Shown here: positions 24,769 through 36,739 of the stretch, one piece after another | Position numbering within the stretch: position 1 is the first letter of the stretch | Layout of the letters: every line of letters starts with the position of its first letter | Assembly: GCA_027625915.1 (NCBI GenBank) | Contig: JANTQA010000057.1 | Span: 4,588,001-4,652,000 of the forward strand | Reading direction: 5' to 3' | DNA from: Anaeramoeba flamelloides | Taxonomy: Eukaryota; Metamonada; Anaeramoebidae | DNA length: 64,000 nucleotides | The notes under the pieces: generated by a model | The model's input: only the letters and a program-made list of their open reading frames with translations | The model's database searches: none | Told to the model about the DNA's origin: nothing | Position numbers and translations under genes: made by a program

Positions 24769-24829
24769 TCACAAAATAAAATTTATCATTTTTTCTTAAA
24801 TTCGATTCTTAACACTTCTCATACTTTGA

Positions 24830-25534
24830 ATGTCCAAAAACAAAATATCCAAAGAATATGTTAATTATTTAGAGACTGTTTACCCAGGTGGGGCAGGAGA
24901 CAACAGCCGTGTGACGTCAGTTATTAAATCCGAGATTCATAATAAATTTATTGTCTTAGATAATTCCGATCGAAAAGAAATGAACAAGCTTTTCCAACGG
25001 AAAAGAAGTAGCCAATTAGAATTACAAAAGGGGGAGTTGACTTTAGATCCTTACGAAAAGCACCCACCACTTTCTGGCTCTGGTAAAACGATCTCAAGCA
25101 GAGAAAGAAAAAAAAAGCATTTAAACACAATTTCAAAACAAAACATCAATTATTCGCAATACAAAGCCCTAAACACGCTTTGGAAAATGTACATTAATAA
25201 ACTAATTGGCAAGAGTGTCAGCAATCTAAACACCTTAACAATGAAACTGGCTCGTGCAGATTTACACGGTGCAAAGATTTTGGTTTGCCAATCAAAATGT
25301 GCTTCATTAATCGGCATTTCGGGCATCATGATCAAAGAAACACTGCAAACCTTCAAGGTTGTAACCAAAAAAAATAAATTAAAATCCATCCCAAAGGATT
25401 CCTGTTATTTCCAAATTTGTGTCCACAATAAGCTTGTGACTTTGTTTGGAAAGCATTTAATTTTAAGACCTTATGAACGTTCTTCGAAAAAATTTAAAAA
25501 AAAGGCTTCCTTACAAATAGTTCACAAAAATTAA
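24830..25534 (+). CDS. POP4: RNase P/MRP protein subunit Pop4 (Rpp29)
   Basis: This intronless gene encodes 234 residues. Pop4/Rpp29 is the archaeal-eukaryotic protein that binds the RNA of RNase P and MRP, and acts in tRNA 5' processing and rRNA maturation in nucleus and nucleolus. The N-terminal half is basic and variable. The conserved core is residues 111-220: YKALNTLWKMYINKL, then ARADLHGAKI (141-150), a beta-barrel segment LIGISGIMIKETLQTF (160-175), KSIPKDSCYFQI (185-196), and LFGKHLILRPYERS (205-218). A Lys-rich C terminus follows. The core order and the GKHLILRP-type ending are typical of the family. Length is close to human Rpp29 (220). The ATG at 24830 is the first in frame after an AT-rich leader. 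One arm of a 19-bp inverted repeat lies 61 bp upstream. Confidence 0.96.
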   Translation: MSKNKISKEYVNYLETVYPGGAGDNSRVTSVIKSEIHNKFIVLDNSDRKEMNKLFQRKRSSQLELQKGELTLDPYEKHPPLSGSGKTISSRERKKKHLNTISKQNINYSQYKALNTLWKMYINKLIGKSVSNLNTLTMKLARADLHGAKILVCQSKCASLIGISGIMIKETLQTFKVVTKKNKLKSIPKDSCYFQICVHNKLVTLFGKHLILRPYERSSKKFKKKASLQIVHKN

Positions 25535-28327
25535 TTACTAACAGTTTTAATTTTGTAAAAACTATCAGATCATCATCCTTTTTCTTTTCTTTTGTTTTGA
25601 TTTTTGTTTTTTTTCTTTTCTTTATTTTATTTTGTTTTACGTTTTTTATTTTGGGATCGATCGAAAAATTAAAAAAAAAAAACAGCCGAGCATGAGGTCG
25701 AGGTTTGTCCTTAAATGACATTAACTTTGTTTTTTTATTGTGGTTATGGTGTAAAAGGACAAAATAATTTTGAAAGGGGAGAAGAAAGTCCAGCTAAAAA
25801 ATAAATTTTCAGAAAATTAATACCAAAAAGTAATCAAATTCAAGTTTATTCACAGTTGTTGATTTTTTATTTTTAATTTGAATGAATAGCTAAAGATCTT
25901 TGGTATTCTAATTTTCTAAATTTAGCCTTCTTTGGGTACTTTCTTGAAGGTGGTGATAAAATTCAAATAAAAATTTTCTGAGTAAAATAAAAGTTCCTCC
26001 ATCAACTGTTTTTTTGTTATGTATTTTGGAAAAAATTTTCACTTAATTTTTAAATTTGACTTTTTCAAAAAAATAATTGAAATAAATTGTTTGTAATTTG
26101 TGCATCCTTCGTGTGTTTTAACTTTTTTATTCCACACTCTAGTGATATTTATTATTGTTGAACGAAGTGTCCTCAATAAATAGAAATATAGCAAAATTGG
26201 AAAACAAATAATCATCTGAAATATTATTCTTTTTAGAAATTTTATACCAATATGGTTTGTAATTTAATGTTTCACTAAAATGAGGACGGGTACACAAAAG
26301 ACGAACAATAATTCACCCCTAAAGTATTTTGAACTTTTTTTTTTCCTTTTCCTTTGTAGATCTTCCAAGCTTTCATAATATATGACTTTTATATAAAATT
26401 CTATCAATGTATAATTTTTTTTTCAATTTAGATTAATAAAATTAAATAATTATTTTATATGTGTTATTCCCTGGAAATTTGTGAAACCTCTGATTTTAGG
26501 CTGAAATTTATCAAACAAAATTTTGTCTAATAATAACTGGGGTGTAATTAAGATCTCTTCTTTGATACTAATATCAATAATTGTTGAGTATTTTTCATAA
26601 TTATTCTTGTTTGTTTGAATTTTTCTTTTATTTTTTCAACAGTTTCTTTTTCCTCTTTATTCATAAACTTTTATATATCTCGCAATATTTAATAAATTAA
26701 ATCAGTTTTTCAGAATAATAAAGTTTAATAACCCCATTTTTGGTATTTTTCTTTCTTTTTTTACTTTGACAATTTCTTATTAGTTTTATTCATTATTGAA
26801 AAAAAAAAGTTAGACATCAGATAATTGTATAAATTATGATTTTTTAAGATTGTGATATAGTTTAAAGTATTAACTTATTTTTTATTTTTTGAAAGTGAGT
26901 ATATTTTTGAAATTATGGTTGTTGTCATTTAGGTGAAACTGGATTCTTCACATCATTTCTTTAGTCAAATGCATTGTTATTTTAATAAATACAGAAGTTT
27001 CAGAATAATTCCGAGAATAATATATTTACATACCAACAAAAAAATGGTGTTCAAAAAAAATGAAAAAGATGATCAAGAAAAAATAAATAAAAATCATTCA
27101 TTTATTGATCTTATCTATAAAATTTGATATAATTGCTTATTCTAAATTTCGTTTAATATTTTTTTCTCCATCTAAATACTTTTTTTTATAAATTTTTTTG
27201 AGAAACAATTACTTTTTATTTCTAAAGAATTCCCAAATTAAATTTTAATACTATTTTCTTTTGATTCGTCTAATTCCATTTTTTTTTTTTTTTTTTTCAG
27301 TAAATTTGATTTTTTTTTTAATTCCCCTCGAGAATAAAGGGTTTATTGGATTGAATTCATTTGATTTTATAATTATTTATTTTACATTGAAATGAGAAAC
27401 CCACAAATAATTCCAAAAATCTGATTGAAATTTGTTTTCTCAATTTTTCTTTTATTCTGGGTTGAATCTTTTGTAACTGTTTTTTGATTCCAAGAATACA
27501 ACTTTATTATTTTAATTTTTCAAATATTATTCTTTTTTTTGGCTTGATTTGATAAAAATATTTGAAAAATGGAATTATGAAAGCCAATTTGTTAAAAAAA
27601 TGTTTTGTCAAATAATAATACCTAGTAATTGGGCCGAGAAGTTAGAGAAAATTATTTTTTTGGGTTCATTAAAATTAGGAATTTAAAGAAATAAAACTCT
27701 TCAAGAATAGGGTTTTATTGAATTTTTTTTTTATTATTTTTGATATCAACAAATTTATTTGGGAAAGGTGATCTTTGGTTTTTGGTCTTATAAAAGAAAA
27801 TATTTGTTTCAAATGTACACACCTTTTTTGTTCTATTTTTTTTTTTTTACTGTTTGATTAATTTCACTCTTTTGATATAAACACATTTCCAGATCGAAAA
27901 CCAAATTTAACAAAACTAAAAATTGAATCAAAAAAAAAAAATGTTCATAAAATGCAAAATGAAAGATTAGACTATGAATTACTCTGGTTTCACTTTCTTT
28001 TCACGGATATAGTATCGAATGATTTTTTGATTTCAAAACTTCAATATCTGGTAGTAATCAAAAAAAAAATTATATTAATGGGTCAACAATAAAAATTATT
28101 CCAGAATTGTAAAATGTACTTACTTCCTTAAAATTATCATTTTACATTTTCAAAAAATTCCTTCGCGAATGTTCTGGAAGTTTGCTGAGTTGTCTTAAAA
28201 CTTTTTAATTTGCTCTAGTTTAAAATCTGATTATTTATTTCATCAAAATATTCTTTAATTAAATAGCAAATTTTTTTTTCTATTTATTTATAACAAGAAA
28301 ACTTTGGAAGAATTTTGTGAAATATAA

Positions 28328-28534
28328 AATCGGGGATCTTTATTAAAAGATGTGGTGGTAAAAGGAGCTATAATTCGTTATTGTATTGGTTTAAAATATG
28401 GATTATTTCAATTAACCATCGTTAAACAACCCACAATTTCAAAATTTAAAGTATCTACATTTATTTCCCTATTCGAAATTAAATATCACGCCGGTTTAAA
28501 TTTAAATATTGTAAAAACTAGAGTTTTTGAATAG
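28328..28534 (+). CDS. Possible coding fragment, unidentified
   Basis: The frame is open for about 68 codons to a TAG and translates to protein-like sequence (GAIIRYCIGLKYGLFQLTIV, then SKFKVSTFISLFEIKYH), less AT-biased than its surroundings. There is no ATG at its beginning and no clear GT-AG partner exon, so it could be a lone exon, a remnant, or chance. I do not recognise the family. Confidence 0.2.
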   Translation, partial: NRGSLLKDVVVKGAIIRYCIGLKYGLFQLTIVKQPTISKFKVSTFISLFEIKYHAGLNLNIVKTRVFE

Positions 28535-29439
28535 TATAACATTGTTTCCACAAATTATAATAATTCTTGTGAAAGTATGGTGGCTTTCTCTTAGTTGTTT
28601 TTATTTTGTTTGTTTGTTTCTTTTTCTTGTTTCTTGGGTTCGAGTTCTCAATAACTCTTTCAAGGATGGTATTAACTTTTTTTTCTTCTTTAAACTGGAA
28701 CTCTCTTTGTTGAATATCCAAAATATTTTGTCAAGTTCAATATTACTTTTTTTTTACTCTCCAATTCCTATGGAACATAAAATGGTAGTCTTAAGATAAA
28801 GTGTGTTGAAATTTTGTAGTTAAGATTTTTGCCAATTTTGTCTGATAGAATCTAGTTAATATAAGTTCGTAAAAATTTATCTTTTTTTTTAATTAAAAGG
28901 AAAAAAAATCAAGTATGTTAAAAAATTATTTTTTTTTTTCTTTTTGAAAAGCGAAATTCGGTGAATTAAATACCATATCAAATACTTTCAAAAGTTTTTA
29001 TCAATTTTATATTTGTTTATAAAAAAAAAAAATGATTTGTATTTATTTTTTTTTTTTCAATCTTCCCCATTCCAATGTTGTAGGTAAATTTAAAAATCCT
29101 TTGAAGATTATTAAAAAAAAAAATAGGAAAAATTCTTAACAAGTTCTCAAGATTTAAATTTCAACTTAATAAATTGCTTCAAATGGATTTTTTAACATAT
29201 CCTCTTTTTCAATTTTTGATTAGAAAAAATTTCAAAATGTGAAAAAATTGTTCATTTTTTCATTCTTAAATCCCCTTGATTAAAAAAAATTTGTGAGATT
29301 TAACAACGCAAAACCCCTCTTTAAAATACCTAAAATGTTAAATTCAAATTGTAAGAGATGTCACTAAAAAGAATAAAAATAAAATAAAATCATTTAATTC
29401 TTTCAAAAAAAAAAAATAATAAAATTTAAATAAAAATTT

Positions 29440-29905
29440 ATTTAGTCATAATAATCATAATAAATGATAAAATAATAAATGATAAATAATAAATATATTA
29501 ATAATAAATAAATAATAAACAAAAATATAAGGAAATAAATTAATAAAAAAAAAGGGAAATGTAAAGATAGGAAAAAGAAAAAGAAAAAAATAATGCAAAT
29601 AAAAATAAAAAGGATGATAATAATACTCTCGATAAAATGTGGGTCTGAGATAGTGATTAAGTTATTTAATTTAATAAACTATCTAAAAATGAAAAAGATA
29701 AAAAAAAAAAAAGCATCAATCTAAAAATTAAGAAATCTTGTAATTAATTAGATAATTAATTCCAATTGAATGCATGATGTAAAAATAAATGGATGGTAGA
29801 AATAAACGTCTGTCTATATATCTATCGACATGTGAACATATCGAGAAAACATTCTATCTCAGCATCCACCGATTTATCCATCTATCTATTTTTCTATCTA
29901 TTTGC
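29440..29905. repeat. Low-complexity AAT-type and ATCT-type tracts
   Basis: About 29440-29530 consists of overlapping aataataaat and gataaataat units. About 29808-29905 has many ctatctat and atctatc units broken by point changes. Both lie immediately 3' of the coiled-coil gene (minus strand). Confidence 0.6.
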
Positions 29906-29956
29906 CTCTTGTTGAATGTGAATATATTCCACAATCTCAATACAGTGTATATAAAT

Positions 29957-31108
29957 CTAGTAATCATCTTTCGACTTTAGAACACTAATGGTTTTTCTTC
30001 TTGTTAAGCGGTTTGGCCAGTGTTTTCCTTTGTCTTTCTCTTTTATGTTCAAGGTTGTATTATTATCCTTTGCATATGTGTTTTTCTTCTTGCTTTTTTT
30101 CTTTTTAAAGCGGATTGAGAGAAATTTTTTTTTCCCTGTTTTGGCTTTTGTGAAAGTTTTTTTGTTCTTCGGTGTGTGTCTTGGCGATTTGGAACTAAAG
30201 TCAAAATCTTCGTTGTCTGTGACTTCGGTCAATTCTGATCGATCTGTTATATCCGTCATTGACATAAATGGCCTTTCAAAGTTTTTAAGGTTCACAGTTG
30301 AATAGTGTTCATTGTGAAGATTGGTCTCAATGTTGGTCTCATTATCTGTGCCCTTTTGGTGGAGGAGCTCTCGGACTTTGTTTTGAAGCAGCATGTTGTT
30401 TTTAGTTAAAACAAGCATCTTTTGTTTTAATGTGGTAATTTGTTCAAGTAATTTGTTGCGATCTCTTTTTAGCTTTTGCGATTTCTTGGCTAATCTGTTC
30501 CTTTCTTCATTGGAGTCTTCAAGAGATCCAATACCGTGTTGGAGTTGTTCTATTAGATGCAATTAGTTGCGAAAAATTTTTTGAAAAAAAAAAAAAAAAG
30601 TTTAAAAGTTGTTAGGAGATTGTTTGATTGGTTTTGTGTCAAAACGAAATAAAAAATTTAAATTTTTTCATCTTTATGAAGTGATTTAATCAATTGGATT
30701 TGTTGAAAAATGCTGTAAAAATTTCTTTGTTTTTTCAAATCGAAGAAGAAGGTCTAAAAACAATTTTTTTTAAGAATTTCAAATATTTTGTATTTTTCGA
30801 AAATTTTCCAAAAAATTTCTGTTTCTTTTCTTTTTTGTTTCATCAAAGTGTTGTTCCAAATAGGTAATAGTTTTTATTTTTTTTTTTTTTTTTGTTTTCA
30901 AATTTAAGAAAAAAAGTAAAATATACGAACTTTTTAAAGTTTGTATTTGTTGGAGAAATTTATCACGATCATTTTTTGCTTTTTCTTTGAGTTGTTCCAA
31001 TTCTTGTTCAATATTTTGAAGTGATGGTTGGGATTCTTCAGTTATAGATTTTTTGATATCGTTAAAGTCCTCATTTGAAAGTGGGGAGGAATTTCTTCTT
31101 GTACTCAT
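29957..31108 (-). CDS. Basic coiled-coil protein, two exons, unknown function
   Basis: Exon 1 runs 31108-30931 and exon 2 runs 30549-29957. Joined in phase 1 they give 256 residues ending at TAG. The join produces an unbroken coiled coil: QQIQTLK from exon 1, then KQLQHGIGSLEDSNEERNRL from exon 2. Residues 30-125 are predicted coiled coil by their heptad-like Leu/Ile spacing. The middle (about 135-190) is acidic and Ser/Thr-rich. The C terminus is strongly basic with Lys clusters (KKKKSKKKNT, then RLTRRKTISVLK), suggesting nuclear import or nucleic-acid or membrane binding. The intron is GTTCGT...CTAATAG, 381 nt, with an ACTAAT-like branch site about 12-18 bases before the AG. No family is recognised; many cytoskeletal, Golgi or nuclear coiled-coil proteins look like this. 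A small extra internal exon cannot be excluded. Confidence 0.78.
30550..30930 (-). other. Intron of the coiled-coil gene, 381 nt
   Basis: Minus strand GTTCGT at the 5' end with T-rich sequence right after it; 3' end aactaattgcatctaatag. Phase 1. Splicing keeps the coiled-coil heptads in register, whereas read-through adds an unrelated tail and stops at 30779. Confidence 0.75.
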
Positions 31109-32068
31109 TGGTTATAAATTAGGTAATACTGTTTAATCTTTAAAGCTTTCGATCAAGTGTTGAAAGAAGAAAAATGGAAAAATTGAAAAATAAAAAAACA
31201 AAAAAATAAAAAACGAATTTCTAAATATTTTATATTTTCTGTTGAGAAATAATCATTTTCCATCAAGATCATCATTTTATATTCTAGGCCTTAGTTTTGA
31301 CAATTTGTTATTTCGTTGTTTGTCATTCTGACCAAAATAGAATTAATAAAAATTTCCAAATAATGACTCTAACTTTTGCTCCATAAATTGTTACTTTTGG
31401 GTAAAGAATCTTCAAACAGTTCGAAAAAATTGTTGAAAAGTTTTTGTTGAAAACACTCAAAAGTCGAGAGAACCATAAAAACAATTTGATTGGTTTGTAA
31501 AAAGAGTTGAAAATAGTTAACGAAAAATTTTATTTTTCATGATCCAATCAGAAAATATTAAAAGGTGTAAACTGACTCAAAGTTAGAGACAACTTTGTTC
31601 ATTTTGAAACACTAATTTCAACCCTTTTGATTTTATTTAAAAAGTTGAACAAAAGATCTTTTTCAAAATGTGATTTGATAAATTTCGAAAAACAAAGAAA
31701 TCAAAAAGAAGAATTCGGAACAATTTTTCACCTTGAATGTAATTTGAGTTAAGGAAGGGGTTTATTAATTCCGAATCTAATAACCAAAGAGGGATTTGTT
31801 AAAATTAAGGTTTAAGAATTTGAGAAAAAAAAATTAAATGAAATAAAAAAAATTTAATAAAAAGTTTAAAAAGTTTTACCCAAATTGTTGTTTTACAAGA
31901 CAGTTTCAAACAGTTTTTCGGTTATATACTACAAATTCTTTTGATAAGTCCTCTTAACCCGATATTAAAATTCTTTAGTAATTTTAAAGAGGTCATTTTA
32001 TCTCACATTCAATCAATAGATAAAACAAACAAAAATATATTTTTTTTTTTTAAGGCACAATTCTTGGA

Positions 32069-32130
32069 TGACTGTTTGTTTCAAAATAAATGTAACAAAA
32101 TTTTCATTCAACTTTCCCAAAAAAGAGTTT
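32069..32130 (-). repeat. Fragment of repeat R6
   Basis: The stretch with caaaataaatgtaacaaaat and tttcattcaactttccc matches the reverse complement of about 36715-36770 (the right part of the R6 copy there). Only one end is present. Confidence 0.5.
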
Positions 32131-34547
32131 TTCATCAATGAAAATCCCAAATTTTTAATTCAAAAAAGTCTAAATTATTACTTATAGTTTTAGAATTGGG
32201 GCATTTGGTGGTTTGGTTTTCTTGGGATAAGTGATTTTTTGATCAAAGAAAATTTTGATCTATTAATTTCTCAATTAAAGTGTAGACACAATTTTTTTCA
32301 TTCGTTTAGTGTTTGAGTTGAAAAAAAAAAAAGATTATTGTTTAAAAGATTTCAAAAAGAAGAATTTTGAGTTTTCTTTTACCAATCTATATATTAGTGT
32401 TTTTTTTTTTGTATCGAATTTTTGTCCTTACACTCTGGAAAAAAAGTGATCACAGATTTTAATTATAAACCTTACTGAAAATGAAAAGTAAGTTCAATTA
32501 ATAAAAGAATAAATAAATAAAGACTAAATGAAGTATTCAGCACAATAATAGTTTTTTTAATACTATCTTTTGATACGGGTTTTTCTTTGGTTGATCAATT
32601 ATTAAAAAGTTCAAGAAAAAATTGAATATTTTTGTAGATCTCCAAATCTACATACCCAATTTCAATAAAAAAGTAGATTTAAATAATATTTGTTGGGTTG
32701 ACTGAAAATAATAACATGGATAATTATTTGAAGTTAATTGGTTTCTTCTTTGAATTGATTTTTACTTTTCGTTTTCAGTAAGGTTCCCAATTAAAAACCA
32801 AGTTAAACTTTTTTCCTCGACGTTTAGTTGACATCCAAGATTTTTTTTAAGGACAACATTATCAATTCACAAAAGTTTCTTAAACGATTTTTCTGCAATG
32901 TTATAAAATTATGAAGGGAAGTTGAAGTGAGATAATGAAGAAATTCTCCAATTTGGATTAAAAAAGCATTTTTCGTTATTTTTTTTATTAAGGAATAAGG
33001 AACAAGAAATTTTGAGATTGGTAAATCCGAACCCCCTTATTCGAGAACGGTAAAAACGAAAAAGAAAAATAATCATGATTTTTAAGCCCTAAAAAATGAA
33101 GATCATTTCAAATGCACTTAATAAACGACTCTAAGTTTAAAGGATTGAGTTGTTCATCAGTTTTGACCATTGTTTTACTTCAATCCCCAATTACCTCTAA
33201 AATCATTATAATTTTTCAATAAGGAATTGTGATATTCTACTTGTTAATTTAATTTTGATTCTTTTGGTTTTTTCTTGGTTTGAAAGAATCACCAAAGCTT
33301 TTAGATAGAGTGTGTATCTATTACTATTTTTCGATCGAACCAACGATCACCAAATACTCAAAAAACTCTGTTCATTTTTATGTGATGTGCTTTTTTGTTT
33401 GTTTTCTTTCCCTCAAAAAACTGAATTTTTAGTTTTAATATAAATTATATTCCAAAAAAATGGACACAGTTTAAACAGTTGAACGAATAACAATATTACA
33501 CTTTAAATTAAATTTGGAAAGAATTTTGATTTTACAACTATTTTCATTTTTTGTCTTTTTTGTTTTGTTTTCATTTCCTTTTTTCCAGTTACGTAATCTG
33601 TTTGGTTAAACCTCGGATTTTTTTTTGATGGTTGATAGAAGGTTACTGTTGAGTTTGTTTCATAGAAAAATCACATATAATTGGTCGATGGTATCTTAAG
33701 ATTTGATCGATCAATAATTGTTGGTGGAATTTCAACAAATTTACCAATACATTTTTTGTTCAGCTCGTTTCATTATTTTGGACACACTAATAAGTAATCA
33801 TTTTAATCCAAATAAAAGAAAAACAATATAAAACTCAAAAAATGAAAAATTAAAATATTAATACCCTCCAACTCAAATGTGGTTTTATATTAGGTTTGGA
33901 AAAATACAATACATTGGTGTTTTTTTTGCCTATTTTTGATTTTAGGCGTGGCCAAATTTTTGGAATGGGGTTTAAATTGGGTAGGTGTACGTTTTTTCGA
34001 ATATTAAATTAATTGATCAAGTATAAAAAATATTTACAAAAACATTACATTTTTTTTTATTAAAAAAAAAAAATTATTATATAAGCTGAGAAAAAATGTT
34101 CTATCTTTTTTGGAATTGTGGATTTTAGAGAATTTGATCAAATACTGGGCAATTATATAGACTTCGTATCAAATATGTCTTTTTTTAAAAAATAACATAG
34201 TACAGTTCCTAAAAAATTTTCAATTTACTCCATTTTTTCCTTTTAAATGGTAATGGAAAACTATCCAAACTTAATTCATAATCAAAAAATAATTGTGGGT
34301 AACCCTCAACAAGGCCAAATAGTTTTCTTTTTTTGTTGCCAAAGAAATTTTCCTGAAAAGATGATTTTTCATCACCTCGTTTTAATTTTTTGATACAAGT
34401 TTAATGCCAAAATTTAAATACAAATTCATTTTTTCCTTTTTATATATCACTGAGTAAATATTTGTAGATTTGACGAATAAACCCTCACAGAAACATACTT
34501 TACATTAAATTTTTAATTACAAATATAGTCATTAAAAAGTTGTAATA

Positions 34548-34742
34548 CAGTCAGTTCTACTTTTAAGGTACAATCTCCAATGAAAACAAAGGTATACTTA
34601 AAATCCCAAATTAAGATACAAAATTCAAATTCGAGTAAATAATTAGTAAAAAAAAAATATTCTAAATTTCGTGCCTTAATTTGGGATTTTTTTGTGACTT
34701 AAATTTCGTTGAAAGTTTGCACCTTAAATTTGAAACTGACTG
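34548..34742. mobile_element. TA-MITE, copy 4 (195 bp, near-intact)
   Basis: Ends CAGTCAGTTCTAC and GAAACTGACTG are flanked on both sides by TA. It is exactly the same length as the copy at 5663. The hairpin arms share cttttaaggtaca and aaatcccaaattaag with inverted partners. Non-coding, probably mobilised by a Tc1/mariner-type transposase elsewhere in the genome. Confidence 0.85.
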
Positions 34743-34794
34743 TAACATTATTATTATTTGTTGATTATTGGGGATTTTTTTTATAAATAAAACT

Positions 34795-35900
34795 AAACTC
34801 CAATTCAATATTTTTTAACACACCACAATCCATTTTTTTAAAAAAAATCTTATTTAATTATTGTCCAAAGAAATACGAAATTAGAATCATTCACCAATTG
34901 GGGTGTTAATAGCTATTTACCAATTAGAAAATATTTAAAAAATAATAATAAGTACAGTTAATGGATTATCGGCATGTTTAAAAATTTATAGACGAGCAAA
35001 ATAAAAAAATATATTGGTAAATTTCGTTAAATTTTATCAGAAATATAGATCTATTAATGGATAAGACTCAATTGAATAATTTTATTCAAGATTTTCTATA
35101 CCGAAGATCCCATCTTAACATAATATCTATAAGCTATTTCAAAAAAAGCTAGGTAATTTTATTTAAAAATATCATTGTTAAACCAAATCTTCAATAAAAT
35201 ATTTAACGACCTAAAAACTATTAAATATCTTTTATTAATTCTTGATAATAATTCAATTTATTTCTTATTCTTGTATTACATAAATGAAGAGATATTAATT
35301 TATTTGATCTTGATAATATATGATATTTTTGAGGTTTGAAAATTACTGTTTATATTTTCTCTTTATTTGAAACAATAAGATTAATAAGTTGTTTAATCTC
35401 AGCAATTTTTTACATAGAATTCGAAGCATATAACTACCTACAATTGTATAAAAAAACATTTTGTATCCTTTCCATATTTCCAGTTTTTTATTGAAATCCT
35501 CAGTACTTCGTTTTCTCCAAAAAAGTGCAAAGTTTTTTTTTTTTTTCTTTTTTTGAAAATATTTCAACTACAATATTTTGAAATAAATACCTTAGTACAT
35601 TGTTTCAATTGGAATTAATATCAAACTTAATTTGGTATTGCCAATCAATAGAAAACCTCACCACTAGCATAGATGTTTTTCTATGAAATGTAAAAAACAA
35701 AATGCCCAGTTTTTTTTGGAAATATCATAGTTCGAAAAAAATTTTGATCAAACGAAACAAGATTACCTAATTCAAAAAATGGCAAGAAACCAACAGAGAA
35801 AATGTTTGAAAATGGTTTTCCTCTTTTTCACAAATCAAAATTATTTCGAATTTGAATAAAATTGAATTATGATAATTGTTTTATCGGTTTTAACTGCCTC
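34795..35900 (+). repeat. Repeat R5, copy 1, interrupted by an insertion
   Basis: 34795-35127 and 35736-35900 together align with the continuous stretch 60265-60775. Shared blocks are aacacacca, attagaa.cattcac, tttgatc.aa.gaaacaag near the break, and cctaattcaaaaaatg after it. The 600-bp piece between is missing from the other copy. Confidence 0.65.
35128..35735 (-). mobile_element. Dispersed element R4, copy b (inserted in R5)
   Basis: This ~607-bp segment is absent from the sister copy of the host repeat at about 60612, so it behaves as an insertion. Similar short sequences at both edges (aatatctata and aatatcata) may be a target-site duplication. It matches 16340-17015 on the opposite strand, including tttttggagaaaacg and a gaaatagctt end. 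The minus frame at 35343-35567 shares KYFQK, FWRK and DFNKK patches with copy a. No known transposase motif is recognised. Confidence 0.6.
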
Positions 35901-36557
35901 ATAAAGTTACTTTTGAATTTGGAAATTTATTTATTTGTTTGAAGAAAACATTCAGACGGTAAAAGATGTTTTACAACACAGTGGAAAACCAATTTTTAGT
36001 GTTTTAATTTTAGATTTTCATTTGTTCTTTTCTTTTTTGGATCTTTGTGCTCATTTTTTATTTTTATTCTTGGGGTTGGTATTTTGTGTTGAAATAAAAA
36101 TAGTAATTGATCTAATGAGCATCACAATAAATATATATTATGTGATCTGGTTGTAACCTAAGGGTAGTGGTAGATAAATATCAGTATCTACTGATTCTTT
36201 CTTGATCACAATTGGGAACCCAGCCTTTTCTTGTGGTTTTACTATACCAAGCACAAATATTCTAATTCTTTAAGTGATCCTTGTTAGGTGATTTTAGTGT
36301 TCCATTTATAGGGAGTATTGGAAATTTTTGGACTTTATATGAACATATCTTTCAAATTTGGAAAATGGAATTTTAGTTATTATTTTCTTTTCTGTTATCT
36401 TTAACAAATTAGAGAGTTAAAGGTTTGTAATCATCTTTTTAAAATCTCTGTTGAAAAAAACAATCTAAATTTTAGTGAAATTTAAAAAAATAATATTTCA
36501 ATCACAAAACACAAAAAAAGTAAAAAGTTTATACTGTTAATTGTCAAATAAAAAGAA

Positions 36558-36739
36558 CAGAATTTTCATTCAACTTTCCAAAAAAAACATCTCATGAATA
36601 AAAATAAATTATCCAAAGATCCCTAATTCTAAAAGGGAAATTAATAATTTAACTTGACGTTTTGATTTTAAGAATTAAAAATTTGATATTTTACAGGATT
36701 TAATACAATCTTTTTTTTGAAAGCTAAATGAAAATTTTG
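36558..36739. repeat. Inverted-repeat unit R6, copy 1
   Basis: The ends are inverted: cagaattttcattcaacttt on the left, aaagctaaatgaaaattttg on the right. The flanks are also shared with the copy at 53668 (ataaaaaga before, tttattttgcaacaaatagt after), so the hairpin is embedded in a wider repeat of about 340 bp. Confidence 0.6.

Larger units (their letters stand above)
20202..24829. other. Intergenic region with MITEs and a repeat copy
   Basis: No confident gene. It contains two TA-MITE copies (21079-21277, 23651-23843), one copy of a repeat shared with a PNP intron (22845-23590), and a possible short minus-strand coding fragment (24283-24492) that includes one half of a 19-bp inverted repeat. 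The remaining sequence is AT-rich with nothing recognisable. Confidence 0.65.
25535..29956. other. Intergenic AT-rich region
   Basis: No confident gene. Just beyond POP4 is a T-rich stretch and a small GC-richer patch (about 25683-25715). A possible coding fragment lies at 28328-28534. About 29440-29780 is low complexity built from AAT-type units, and about 29808-29905 is a degenerate ATCT-type array just beyond the coiled-coil gene's stop. No terminal-repeat element was recognised. Confidence 0.6.

Noticed and set aside
28527-28799. 90-codon frame as a membrane protein
   Set aside because: Its hydrophobicity comes from T-rich DNA; there is no coding-like base mix and no partner exon.
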